A DNA stretch of 64,000 nt from assembly GCF_014851395.1 (NCBI RefSeq), contig NW_024040707.1, forward strand, positions 9,150,187-9,214,186, given 5' to 3'. How positions within the stretch are numbered: position 1 is the first letter of the stretch; every line of letters starts with the position of its first letter. This stretch comes from Micropterus salmoides. Taxonomy: Eukaryota > Chordata > Actinopteri > Centrarchiformes > Centrarchidae. The translations under genes were made by a program, and so were the position numbers. Of this stretch, positions 36,087 to 48,309 are shown piece after piece. Below the pieces are notes generated by a model. It made no database searches, was not told the origin of the DNA, and saw nothing but the letters and a program-made list of their open reading frames with translations.

Positions 36087-39000
36087 TTAGTTTTCTGATC
36101 CAGAGTCGTCTTCGTCTGCAGAGCCCTTGAAGCAAGCTGACTCGTAGTGCTTGTTCAGGTAGGACTTGAGAGCGAAGGTCTTATTGCAGCGCTTGCATCT
36201 GTAGTGCTTGAAGGCAGAGTGTGTTTGCATGTGGGCGCGGAGGTTTGAACGGTCAGCAAAGGCTTTGCCACAGTGTGCGCAGGCAAAGGGCTTCTCACCG
36301 GTGTGTGAGCGCATGTGACCTTGAAGGAGCCACGGTCGGCTGAATGCCTTGCTGCACACGTCACACTTGTGCTTGAGGTCGTGGGTGAGGATGTGCATGG
36401 CCAATGCCGGCATGGACACGTACACTTTATTACAGGTGGGACATTTTCGGGCCATCTTGCTGTCCAGGCTGCGGTGCGTCTGCTTGTGTCTGCTGAGGTT
36501 GGAAGAGGTGGCGTACGTCTTGCCGCACTCGTTGCAGGAGTGGCGAGCCGTCCCGGCTCCCCTCTCCTGAGCCCCAGCGTTGGCACTGCTGCTTCTTGAG
36601 CCCCCTCCATGACTCTCGGTGTCTCCCTTCCGCCTTGAGCGCCCGTCAGAGATGAAGAAGGCATCCATGGTGTAACCCTCATCCAGCGCCTCCGATTCAC
36701 CGCTGTAGAAGCCGCTGGCTGTCATGCCAGACTGGGGGCTGTCGGGGTGCTTCAGGTCGGGGTCACAGTACTCCCCTCCACTGCTCACCTGGGTGTAGAG
36801 GGGATCTGACACCGGCGAAGCCAGCTTGTGCTCCATCTTCTTCTCCTCCTGGTATACAGATGGCGTGATGTAATCCTGGATGTAGCCTGGGTAAGAGACA
36901 CATGCAAACACAGTTGGCCAGAGGTTGTGATGGATAAGGACACAGTGGCATGCTGGTGATTACATGATTATCATGTTGGATGATTGCCCTTCGTAAAATG
37001 GTGAAAGAGTGAGTGGTAGCACTGAGCTAATTGCATTTTATTCCAGAACTCCCAATAGTGCTGTGATGCAGGGGAGCATGACTTGCTCAGCTGCGTTTAG
37101 GAAGGTTACAATTTTATAGTGAGAATGAGCACCAGATAGTAGATCATCAAAGAAGAAAGTCTCCTGTGTAAGAAAGTGGGTGCTAAAGCCTGTCTTAAAT
37201 AAAGTAGTCTCATTGATTAGACCTCCCTTTCTTTATGGTTTGTCAGTCGTCTGTGGCTGGATATGCTTAATGACTGCTCTGTGACTCCTCCATTACAAGT
37301 CAAACAGAATCATGTTTCATCTCTAAACCTTAATACATTTCTTATTTCTCCAGACCTTTTATTATTGCAGGGGGTTAGTATTTTTTAATGTGAGTGTTTA
37401 AAATTCCACCTCACAACAGGTTGCATCTCTGATTTAATTACTGTTTGTGTTTTTGCTGCACAAAATTTTTTGCGTTTTAAAACAGATGAACTTGTTAGGC
37501 AGCTGCTTACATCCTGTAGGATTTCATGCTACATCAAGCAGGTTTAAGCATGGTACAACAAAGCACAATACACCACAAGTGATTTAAATGTACAGAGCAT
37601 GATATCAGAGAGAAATAATTTTGTTGGAATGGTTCATGTCTTTACTTTCCCTCCGAAGCAGCCCAGTGCCAGAGGAGCTAAAAGGCTTGCTGGCAGCTAA
37701 ATGCATCCAAACAGAACTCAATACATTCTTATGCCATGAATCTCAAGAGCTTAATAAATACTAAATGCATTTTACCTTCAGAGTTGATATTATATAGGGT
37801 GAACATACGAGTGCAAATATAAAATGTGGTGAAATTCGTTCCCTGAGAGAAATACTGCAGAAAAAAATTCCTAAACAGTGTGTGCAGCAAACGGTGGAAA
37901 TTAGTTATTGACTGCTTTTTAATGAAATTCAAAGTTTAGAACTGATCAATAGGCTATCATATGTTAAATAGTGCAGCCGTGAGAACAGTCAAGTGCTGGA
38001 GAAAATAGAAATAGTGTGAGGAAAAGATAAAGCATCTGCGACACACAATAATAGTTTATTGAGCACCGTGTGCTTGAGGCCCGATAATGTGAGACGTGGC
38101 ATCACACACATTGTTTGTAAGGAGGGTCACCTGTCTACAGCAGCCAGCACGCTAAAGTGCCTTCAAGAAACAGGCCATTAAGAAATCAGTTGAAGTGGTC
38201 TCTTACTACAGCGTCTCCATTCCCAAGGGTTTCTGTTCACACACCCACTTTGTCAAAGACATGACCATGACACCAGGGGACAGGGAAACACCAGGCCTGT
38301 GCACACATTATTATGCTGCACTGCATGGGTTCACTGTTTGAAACTACGCAGATGGTGTTTGTCCGAGATAGAGCACTAAAATAAACAGCAATAACACTTT
38401 AGAAATAATTCTATAATATCTATTTATCTTTTTAAACACAAAATTCTTACAACTGCAGCTTCAACAACTATTTATAGCTGCCACCACCTGTTTTACAGTC
38501 ACACTGTAGACTGTTATGAATATAGCAGAAGGGCCCTCTGCACTACATGCAACAACATGGCTTTTATTTTGCTGATATTTTTTTTTAGCAAATCCAGCAG
38601 CATCAGTGTAAGCAGACTTGTTTACTATGTTTCAATTAACCAAGGTCAGACATGAAGCTCATCATTTAGGACTCGCGCTGTATCAGCCTTTACAGCTCAT
38701 AGACTCATTTCTCTAATGCAAAGTAAGCATGTAATTAATGGACCCTCTCAGCCACCCCTCTTTGTTGTTCGACAGACACTCAAGTTAAATGTCTCCACAA
38801 TGGGGGGAAAGAAAATCTGCTGGCGCGACAGAAGTGCTGATGTTAGGTATTTCAGCCTCGCTCAGAATTCTTTTATTTTGCTGCTCTCTTTATTTTTGAC
38901 TCAGCATGAAAAGGATGATTCTTTTGTTCAAATTAAACGCCTTTTCTCAACACAAATGTAGTGCCTTATCGTTCATTTCTTCTTTTTGAGGTAATGCTTA

Positions 39001-40539
39001 TTTTTCGTGGTGTTGAACAATGGATTCAGGAACAATAGAGAGTGACAACTATTATACAAAAGGATTCTTTAAAGATCATATGATAAAATCATGCAGCAGG
39101 AAATCTAAATAGCATTACAAGCAACAAAATATGCATGGTAAATATATAGAAAATGCATGTTTTTATTTCTTGCCATAATTCTTTAGTCTTTACCCAGTTA
39201 GTTGTTTTTAATTTAGCAAACTATTAGAGTTAACAAGCCCATCCAGACATTTTTGTTTATTCCACCAATCCTGATCCATTTAAAATTCACTGAGCCTTGT
39301 TATTGACACGGTTGAATAACAGGTGGGCATTGTCACAACATTAAGCTGTGGTCACTGTGAAAATATCATAACAAATCATAACAAAGAGACGCATATGGCC
39401 CTTTAAACGTGGCCACAAAATGGAAGCGGCGAGCTTAAAGCGGCCCGTGAAAGTGAAGGTCGTGTCTCCGCTCTGAGCTTACTGTGGCCGGGCCGTGTGT
39501 TGACCACAGTGCAGCTATGTGCCTTTCTTCATGTTTACTGTACAACCTCTGTCACGTGATCAGCCTCATTGCTGCCCCAAGCATTTTTGTCTCCTTTTTT
39601 CCTTCCCTTTGCAATCCCTTCAGCCCAACTCCCCACCTCCCTCCTGGCTGTAATGTACAGTGTGTTGATGTCTCTTGTGGCGACGATAGGCCTGCATGGC
39701 TGAAACTCTAACCCCTGCTAGTTTTCAAATGCCCGGAAGGAAGAGAAAGATGTAGTGGAGCGATGGGGGTGGGGAGACTGTGCATGCTCCATTTGGATGG
39801 GAAGAGGGGGGCAAGGGAGGATTGGACCGTGATGGGAACTCAAGGACAATAACAGCTAAGGACAAATGTATCATCCGATACTCATCTCTCATATTCATGA
39901 ATTTTTTAGTCCACATGATGACCAGATATAGTCAGCCTATGTGGGAGCAGCCAGTACAGGCTTGGTACAGTCATACAAATACGTAACAGGAGCTTCTCCT
40001 GATTATACACATGTTTTGTTCCCTATTTACATAAGCTAATCCGTGGCTTTGACCTGAATTGTGTCTGTCCTTCACTGGAGTCAAAAAACAAAAGTCTGAG
40101 GGCAGGGAGATGGGGGTGGGGTGCCTCTGAAGAGGATTATTTAGGATATTGATGCAAAAATCAGCTGGTTGCTTGTAACATCTCACACTAATTTACACAC
40201 TACAGCATGTGATCAGCTAAAGCAAAAGAAAATCTTACCCAACACAAAAACAAAAGAGGATGCCATCTGTGCTAAGTGTGGAAATGTCAGACATGCTGAA
40301 ATCAGCACTGGGGCTTTCTACAGGCAGGAGTGCTAGCACATCTTTAACTGGACCGGGGCAAACCGGAGGCATGTTAACTCACCATTCTCGCTGAGACGAA
40401 CGCCAAGGCTGGTCACCGAGTCTGTGATGGAGCGTGCAAAAGTGAACGAGTCGTCCAGGTGGTGATGATGATTGGAGGTGGCATTGGACGAAGAGAAATC
40501 ATCAAGCTTGATCTTCTTCACCAAAAATGAGCGGGGCAT
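36087..40539 (-). CDS. scrt2: Scratch family zinc-finger repressor 2 (2 exons)
   Basis: Exon 1 is 40383-40539 and exon 2 is 36087-36886 (GT/AG, phase 1), giving 318 residues (human SCRT2 307). It is a Snail-superfamily nuclear repressor that binds E2-box DNA (CAACAGGTG type) and acts in newborn neurons. Residues 1-9, MPRSFLVKK, are the SNAG corepressor-recruiting box. The Scratch-specific motif YTMDAFFISDGRSRRK lies at about 124-139. Five zinc fingers follow at about 170-190, 201-221, 227-247, 255-275 and 283-304. Fingers 1-4 are C2H2, and the last ends in Cys (C2HC), as is usual for Scratch. Fingers 3-4 are joined by the HTGEKPF linker. A His run and a Ser-rich stretch follow the SNAG box. 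The start has A at -3. SCRT2 rather than SCRT1 is called from the linkage to srxn1 and tcf15. The 3.5-kb intron and upstream desert probably hold neural enhancers (inference). Confidence 0.96.
36887..40382. other. scrt2 intron
   Basis: No additional exon or named repeat was recognised. A GC-richer non-repetitive block at 39395-39510 (with ggcccgtgaaagtgaaggtc) stands out from AT-rich surroundings and is a candidate intronic regulatory element. Confidence 0.4.
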
Positions 40540-40924
40540 GTTTCAATGGATAAAAACACAGAGCTGAGAAAAACGCATGAGCGAAAATAAAAGACCCTCT
40601 GAGGAAGCACACGAGCAGAGCTGGCTTGACAGTAATCCTTGTGGTTAATGTGAAGACAATTGCCAAAAACATAAGATAAGAAAGAAAATGGAAACCAGTG
40701 GAGAACAAGGCTGACGGCAATGCTGTGTGATACTCTCTGGCTCCCCAAGCTTCCCCCAGAAAAATAAAAAAATAAAAAATAAAAGCGATCCTGTTCAGCA
40801 CTGGATAGCTCCTGTGATGCAGCAGGCTTAAGGGACCAGTGAGGAAGAGAAGAGATGGAGACAGACAGAGAGAGGAGGGAGAGAGAGACTGTCAGACTAG
40901 CTGAGATCAGCAATCACGCCAGCC

Positions 40925-40930
40925 TTTATA
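40925..40930 (-). promoter_or_regulatory. Candidate TATA box of scrt2
   Basis: CATATAAAGG on the minus strand, 386 nt upstream of the start codon, which would give a 5' UTR of about 355 nt. It is downstream of a GA/CT-rich stretch at 40845-40890. Support comes from position only. Confidence 0.35.
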
Positions 40931-40939
40931 TGGGGCACA

Positions 40940-42170
40940 GGCAGTGGAAGATCAGGTGGTGCTGCGAAATGGAGCTGCTTAGCTTTAATCCATCAAATGT
41001 CCCCGGGGACAAACATCAAATTACTACTGAACCGTCTGTGCATTCGCACACAGACTGAGGAGAAAGAACACAGCCAGACCCCCACTGCCCCCACTGCTGC
41101 TCCCCCTTCTCCTCCCCTCCCCTCTTTCACCCCGCTTATGCTCCATGCTCGGAGGAGGAGTAAAAGAGGAGGGCAGACAATGGAGATGTGGATGAGAGCA
41201 CACTCAGTGTCCTGTCCCCCATTGTTTTCAGATGAAGTGGCACAGTTTATGTTTGCCTTGTACAGGCACTGCCTCCCTCATGTCATCTCTGTTACCTCAA
41301 ACAGCCTCAGATCTTTCTGTCCCTTCGACACACTGCACTGTACTCGCATGTTGTGAGCACACATATAGTACAAGAGAGGTTATCTGAGCGTCTGGGAGTG
41401 CTGGACCCTTTTTTTAAAAGCTGCACTGGATTCCAGCACTGTTGACGAGCAGGCTATGGGACGTACTAGTGCTGCACAGCTCAGCTGGTCTCTCTGCCTC
41501 CCCATTACCGCTGCACAGATGTGTGTCCTGCCATGCGTGGCAGTGAATTATCTGATTAATTAATTACATTTTTTTTGATTAGGGTGAAATCTAGAATTAG
41601 ATCTGTGCTTGCTAAATTGGCCAGATATCTATGGGTTGGTTTGTATTTGTGTGGACTCATTACCTAATGTTATGAATTTTTATGCTAGATTATACATTGT
41701 GTTTTTTTTTTATTGAAGTCTTTTCTTGTTCGAATAATGAAAGTGAAATATTTATACAGAAAATTTTTATCTGGTGGTAGTTTCTAAAAGCAACAGTGGA
41801 ACAGACATGATGCACCTGTTTGATTCCCCACCAACAGGAAACACTTGTTTGATTAATTAATGTCTTACAATATTAAATAAACAAATTTAACAACTATTAA
41901 AGGAAAAAGCGCTTTTATTTCTGTTATATTGCACAGAATTTCAGTGGAGGAATGGCAGGCACCGGAAAATAGTGCAGATCTATGTGTTTATTCTATTCTG
42001 TTCTATTTTGTGGCTATTCTGTTTATGTGGCTGAGCAATAATAGTGGTGGTAAGGTAATTGTGATAGGAAAAAAGCACTGGAGGAGGGAATTCTCCATTC
42101 TAGTATTTTTTTTCATTTTTGTAATGCATTGCTAATTCCTAATTTGCCAATTATACGTTTTTTTTGTTTT
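40940..42170. other. Upstream flank of scrt2
   Basis: A pyrimidine-rich tract (about 41085-41140, repeated ccccc and cctcc runs) lies beside an AGGAGG-rich run. Further out are AT-rich DNA and E-boxes (cagctg near 41480). No exons were seen. Confidence 0.3.
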
Positions 42171-42172
42171 GT

Positions 42173-42350
42173 CTGTAAAATGTAAAGAAAATAGCAAAAT
42201 GCCCATTACAATTTTCCAGAAACCCAAGGCAAGGCCTTCAAAATTGCTTGCTTTGTGCGTCCAACAGTTAAAAAACACAGATATTTAATTTTTACAGTCA
42301 AATAAAACAGACAAAAACAGCAAGTCTAGTTTCAGCACTAGTTCTATTAG
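42173..42350 (+). repeat. Dispersed repeat family of 30011, truncated copy
   Basis: Contains aaaatgcccattacaatttt, ccagaaacccaaggcaagg and gtttcagcactagttc in the family order. Both ends are degraded. Confidence 0.45.
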
Positions 42351-42574
42351 CTGGATTAATTTTACCATTTTTTTTGTAAAATGTCAACTGTTAATATACC
42401 TTTCTGTTCTGTACAATAAGTAAGTAGCACTGTTAGATAGATGCATCTTGGATACAGTGTTGAAAGAATATGTTTCTAATCCTTCCAAAAGACCACAGTT
42501 TTGTTTTGTTGTTTGTTGTATTGTTTTTGAATGTAATTAAATCTATAATAATCTATAAAGGTGCTATAGATTTA

Positions 42575-42840
42575 CCAAGACGTTTAGGGGTGCCCCCATC
42601 GCCCGGGACGCTCTAAATCATCCCCTCCCCTAACGGTGCCCCTGCTGCTCGGACGCGGCACGTTTCAGGAGGGGAAGGTGTTAAATCAGGGAGGTTAGGA
42701 TTTATCACACGTATGTGAATGTACATTACAGCACAAGTTCACGTCGCTGTCACCAAGCCAAGCTCATAGTGCAGAGGCAAGGACAAGAAAGGTCAGGGGA
42801 AGAATCATTGTCTAAAATGATGAGCTGTGGAGAGGTTTTT
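42575..42840. other. GC-rich non-repetitive block upstream of scrt2
   Basis: CpG- and C-rich (gcccgggacgctctaaatca, ctgctcggacgcggcacg) in otherwise AT-rich DNA, with no repeat words and no useful open frame. It could be a conserved regulatory element; conservation cannot be judged from one sequence. Confidence 0.3.
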
Positions 42841-43224
42841 TTGTGGTGAAATGTTTTTTTAATAAACACTTCATTTCTCATATATACAGTATATATAACA
42901 TATACACGCCGTATCGTAGTATGTATTGATAAATGATCTTAAATTGAGGAAGCCACCTGTAACTGGTAAAGACATCAACAAGCATGATTACAGTATAGTG
43001 TTAGATTACATTTTCTGTGCTCAGGCTTTTTTCTGCTGAACATAATCTGCAAAAATAATTATTGCACAGTTCCATCACACATGAGTTTTACTGAAAAATT
43101 AACAAAAATTAACTAAAAATTAAGTAGCAGCAAGTTAGCTACAGGTTAGAGGTGAATTGTGACAAACAAAAGGAAACGTGCTGTGATTGAAACATCTCAG
43201 ATTACTTATTTCCAGCAGCAGGCT

Positions 43225-43256
43225 TCCTCCTCCTCCTCCTCCTCCTCCTCCTCCTC
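43225..43256. repeat. (TCC)n microsatellite
   Basis: Ten uninterrupted trinucleotide units followed by catcatcat. Confidence 0.9.
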
Positions 43257-43259
43257 ATC

Positions 43260-45090
43260 ATCATGCCGGAGCGCTGGTCCACTTATGGCCCCCAGACTCT
43301 CTCTGACATGTGGTCACTGCCTCGGGATGTTACCATAGTGACAGACCCCCTCGGGCTGGAGGAATGGTTTTTACTTTGTGGAGCTGGTGTGGTGGCTTCA
43401 CTCTCAGATTGGTGGGGGGGGACAATCAGCCTCATTGACATCTTGTATGGCCCTCCAGGGTTATGGAGATTACCTGGCCAGCCAAATGAATGAAGTCAAT
43501 CTAGTTTATTTGTTCCTTCACACTGTTCCACAAGAGACATCACCGACAATTACCCCATCTCCAGGAACATTTATTAACATACAACATTATTTACAGACAT
43601 GTATGTTTAATCATTTAACTTCCGCTAATTGAGACACCTGACATAAAAAAGAGTTACTAAACAGAGAATATGATTTTCACTTGGATTGTGATGCATTAAA
43701 CCTGAAACTTAAGTGTCTTATACTTGGCACTGCTTATATAACATCACTCTGAGCTTGTTGGGCTAGGTGAAGAGAAGCTAAGAGTCCATTAAGCAGAACC
43801 ATCTATAATTCACCTCTCTCTTGCTTACTGGGTCACTTGAATGAGGCTTCTTTTTTTTTTTGCTGCTACAGCAGGAGACTGTTGTGCTCTTTGGAAAGGC
43901 AAGAGCTGCTGATGGTTAAAAAGTTGAAAATAGAACATAAGCAGGCATTTGGTGCAACAAGTATTTATTTTAAAAAGAAATTTGTGTTTTTGTTTCATTT
44001 AGAGACATTTTGTGGCAGCCATCATTCAAGCATTTGGTACAAAAATCCTTTTTAAAACATTTTTACACAGACACTGATCAGACATGGCTCAGGGAAGAAG
44101 GTCATGAAACCAATATTTACATTTTACTGTAGATTCCCAGTTCAACAAGAAGTCTTAATGGACCATAACTGCCTCCCCAGCCGTACTGTATCTAATGCTG
44201 TTTGGCAGATAGTTCAGTGTATCACTCATGCCCTATTTGGCTTGTGTCTGCCTGTTGTCCTGTATGCATCTCGGAGCGTGTGTGCATTTGTTGTCCATGG
44301 GCAACTGTTCAGTAAATAGGGCAATTAAGTGTGAAAAGCAGAAAGTAGCTAGCATGTTCCTATCTCTTTGGTGGGGGAGATAATTTATGCTAATAACATC
44401 TCTACCGCTCAAGCTGCCCAAAAATGATAGCAGACCCTTTTGGCTTCAGAAGAATCTTTTCATCCTCTTGGAGGAAAAAAGTGGTTTCTCAACACCTTGC
44501 AAATAAGACAGCTGTGTGGCAGTGAATGAATCCCTCTCCCTCTTTCTCTGCCTTTCATCTCCAGATGATAATCTTTTCTCCTTCACTGTCTTGTATGGTG
44601 CATGTTTGTTCTTCATTTAGACTGTGGAATACTTGAAACCTAGTTTCCCCTCCGTCTCCCCCTTGCTCTCTCTTATAGCCTCACACCCTGCACACAATAT
44701 ATCATATTTTTCCTTCAAGAGCCGTCATAGGAAGTCGCAGCATGTGTGAATGTATTACTGTAAATAGTATCCTATGCATGAGTGATGCTTCTTAATAACA
44801 CTTAAACTCAAGCGCGGTATGCTGTTCATGTGGCATAAATTCCTCTATCATACTGAGGGGCACAGAGGCATTGGGTGGCTGTGGAGAGCAGGGGCCATGA
44901 TGGCAGTTCAATAAATAACCTCAGTGAAAGTGGGAGCAATAAACCATATGAAATCTCTACCAGCTACCCACTATCATGCTCTAGTGTCAGCCACTAAGAA
45001 CAAATGTGTCAGCCTACAAGGCTAAGAACATTTCTTTTATGCAACAGCAAAAAGAAAGCCAGATGAAAATGTGGGTTAAACATTTGGTCC
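43260..45090. other. Intergenic, no gene seen
   Basis: Open frames at 43263-43493, 43378-43632 and 44104-44319 show no protein-like features. No repeat ends were recognised. Confidence 0.3.
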
Positions 45091-45995
45091 TTAAGGAAGA
45101 GTTTGACATTTTGGGAAAATCACTTTTTTTCTTTCTTTCCAAGTTTGTTGAGAAGATTGATACCACTCTCTTGTCTTTATGGTAAATATAACGCTACCAA
45201 CCGGCAGCCGTTAGCCACTTAGCTTAGCACAAACACTGGTAACTGGCTGAAACAGACAGACCTGCTATTTTGAAACAAAATCCGTTTACCAACACCTGTA
45301 AAGATCACTGAGTAAGACATGTATCATGTTTGTTTAATCCATACGAAAGCCAAAGTGTAAAAATTACAATTAGCTGTTTTATAGCAATCAAAAGAATTTG
45401 ATTTAAATCACTCTCGTAACTAAACCCTGCCCATATGCTTTGTGACTTTAAACCTGCAATAACAGATTTTATGGCCACTAGGGGACAGCAGAAACAAGCT
45501 GTGAACACAACATCGACATATCATCACCTGCCTGCTGCCGCCAAAAACAACACTATGAGATTGGTGAAAGTGAACGAAAACAGTAAAGTTGTGGCTGGAC
45601 AGGTAAATGATGAACTGAAACTCACTGAACTAAAGCCGAGGGGAGATGCACATTCAAATGATAAGTCTGTCACTATGAGCGACCCCTTTCACATTATTGT
45701 TTGATGCATTGTTATACAAATACCATTTATAGCCCACACCTGACATGGACCAACAATGCATTTTGTTTTTAAATTTGAAAAATAGACCAGAACGTAACAA
45801 AAAATTAACAGAGCCAAGTTAGCAGTTATCCCATTTCCTTTCTTTATGCTAAGCTAATTTAGCCGGCTGCTGGCGGTAGAGTTATACTTACCGTGCAGAC
45901 ATTTGAGTGGTATCAATCTTCTTATCTCACTCTCGACAAGAAAGCATATAAGAAATATCATATAAGCATATTTCCCACTTCGCACTTTTCCTTTA
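45091..45995. mobile_element. Long-arm fold-back element, with foreign middle
   Basis: The left arm begins ttaaggaagagtttgacatt. The right arm ends cttttcctttaa. Both contain gaagattgataccactc or its complement, and gctaagctaatttagccgg or its complement. The left arm continues at least to tacgaaagccaaagtgtaaa (about 45342). The centre, 45440-45720, instead carries the repeat shared with 25690-26300, so it was inserted or swapped in. The element has no coding capacity. Confidence 0.7.
45440..45720. repeat. Repeat shared with 25690-26300, inside the fold-back element
   Basis: Contains taaacctgcaataacagatt, gagattggtgaaagtgaacg, cagtaaagttgtggctggac and gccgaggggagatgca. A 90-codon frame (45435-45704) runs through it, but the diverged second copy does not preserve it. 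Confidence 0.5.
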
Positions 45996-46089
45996 ACTTG
46001 GAATAAGTTTTCTGTGAAACAGGATTTCTTAGTCATGGTTCTATTGTCTCCCAAATGTTATTTTCTTTTTAAAGAGGGAGCTATAATAA

Positions 46090-46300
46090 TTTAATTCACA
46101 GAGATATTCCTAAGCGTTCCAGTGCGTTCCTAGTAATGCGCTTTCATTTTCTAATGCTGTAATTAAAACTATAATAGTCATCATCACACCTTGCTTTGAT
46201 TTATCGAGAAATAATTGTTCAGATAATCTTAGTCTAAATTAATTGGGTTAATGAATCACCACTGTGTCCTCGCCCTCCCTCTCTCAAATAAAGGCATCGT
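46090..46300. other. Candidate conserved non-coding element, homeodomain-motif rich
   Basis: A non-repetitive stretch with clustered TAAT/ATTA cores (gctgtaattaaaactataat, aaattaattgggttaatgaa) and a ctttgatttatcgag motif. It sits about 6 kb upstream of scrt2. Enhancer function is inference only. Confidence 0.3.
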
Positions 46301-48025
46301 AGGTCTTTTCACATTATGTTGTATCACGAAGGTCAGAGCAGTGGGTAATAGACTGTCGTTTCCAATTTGTACTTCCACGCAAAGGAAGAGCAAATGCATT
46401 AGTGAGATGGTATCAGCCCGCTTAAAATTGGACAACAAACGGACAGATTTGCATGCATGCAGCATGGATGGAGCAGCCCAGCAGAAAGATAACTCACTGT
46501 GGAATGCAGCAGCAAGTCTGGAAAACAATTACACAACAGCTACTAATTTTCTTTTTGAGGATTCATTACACCTGTTTGCCGCCAAGGGGACAAACAAAGA
46601 GGCCGGTTCCTGACAACACAGGACAGTTTATTTTTTGGGAAAAAAGAAATCTGCAACCCAACAAATTTTCCATCAGGCAACATTGAAACAGGCATTTTCC
46701 TCTTATGTGCTTTTCCTACCAATGCATGTCAGGGAGAGAGGTGAGATCAATTTCCACAGGATTAGTCTGCTTGGGGAAAATGATTGCTTTTTCTAATACT
46801 TAGTAACAATTTTTCAATTTCCTGTGGTCTTTGTTACTCTCAACATTTTTGCAAATGAGCAAAACAGAGGCAAGCAGCGTTGCTGCTCTGCGAACTTCAC
46901 CTTGGGACCAAGCATAATTTGCATATATATTGAGAGCATACGTTTTTGGTTTATAATAGTCACCATTCTGAGGTGGGGGCGGGGAACTGGAGGCGGCTGG
47001 CAGGCATTCTGTCACCTGTTATGAGGCCCTTGTCCAGGAACATCCCTGGGAGAAGAAAGCAGGGGATAATTACAGTGCTGGGACTAAACTGGTGTTGCGC
47101 TCTCCCTTCACACATTGTTTTAAATCTGAAGAGAAAAAGTAAAACAAAGACGGCTGCAGGGCACGTCTTTGTTTCCAAGCTCCTAGAGATTTTCAGGAGG
47201 CTACAGAATTCACAGAAAATGAAATTAATCTATTGGCACAGCACTGATTCTGTGGTGATTACAGTTTGAGCCTGACACTAATAAATCCATGTTCCACTCT
47301 TTGCACTTTCACAGTGTGCAGGGGCTAACTACATTCAGGCAGAATCAGTGGAGATGTGCTGCAGATGGTCACATGACAAATGGCTTTATTTCCCCGTTAT
47401 GGAGATTTGAATCATAATTGAGTGTCTCTACAGTGATGCGTGCACTTGGTATGACTCACAGTGAGTCTCTTGCCAGAGGACGGATGAGCTCTGTTGCTTC
47501 TACTTCAATCTGCCGCCGCGTATTTAGATTTCACCACAAATCTTTTTAAGCCAGCCTCAGTATTTCCTTTCTTTTTTGAATATTTGTGCAAGGTTTACGT
47601 CTAAATAAAGAAAAGATTTACCAGAAGAAAAATATTTAAACATAGAATGGTAAATCCCACTCAGCAGAAACCAAATTAAATTTGAAATGATAGGTTATCA
47701 TTTTTATTGGCTGTTTAAAGTTGGATATAGAGTAATGTGAACATGCACATTTACACACTGATGCATGTGCAACACGCATCACTGCTTTTGTGTGTGTTGA
47801 GCGCGTTTCAAAGGGCATGCTTTTGTGCAGGCACAGATGATGCAGCTGGCAGAAGCATGACTATTGCTGGAAGCACGTCCATGTTGGCACACTTACAGAA
47901 AGCCCTGGCTCCAGGGTCACACTATATAGGCTACATAAAGGCAGCCTGCCCGTCTGCTGTCTGGCCGATCGATAACGGCTGTGATGCACATACTGTAAAG
48001 TGCGGGGCAATCATTTTTCTTAAGT
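46301..48025. other. Non-repetitive intergenic DNA
   Basis: Little recognisable repeat content. Open frames at 46251-46613 (120 codons) and 46946-47269 have no domain-like features. The stretch 46430-46620 has SOX-type acaaag motifs. It may be part of a scrt2 regulatory landscape. Confidence 0.3.
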
Positions 48026-48027
48026 CT

Positions 48028-48300
48028 AGAGCTGAAATAATTAGTTGATTAACTGATAAGTCAATGGGCAGAGAAGTAATCCACCTCACTTGTGAACATT
48101 TTATTTTTTTTATATATATCTTATGTAATCGTAAACTGAATATATCATTAGATTTTGGACTGTTGGTCAGAAAAATCAAGACATTGTAAGCGTCAACTTG
48201 CCAGTTAGGAAATTGTTGTTATGAACAATTATCTTCTTTTCTTTTTGATTAACTGAGAAGATATTTGTCAGATTAATTGATAATGAAAAATAATTGTTAA
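48028..48300 (-). repeat. Dispersed repeat family of 30011, minus-strand copy
   Basis: Shows tctagagctgaaataattag at one edge, a gattttggactgttggtcag word (complement of the 'accaacagtccaaa' word), and gattaattgataatgaaaaa at the other edge. Diverged. Confidence 0.5.
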
Positions 48301-48309
48301 ATTCTTTCT

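Noticed and set aside
36155..36700. 181-codon minus-strand frame and plus-strand frames at 36315-36599
   Set aside because: Alternate frames of the scrt2 zinc-finger exon; GC-rich coding DNA keeps them open by chance.
46251..46613. 120-codon plus-strand frame upstream of scrt2
   Set aside because: No domain, no splice context that extends it; the DNA looks regulatory rather than coding.
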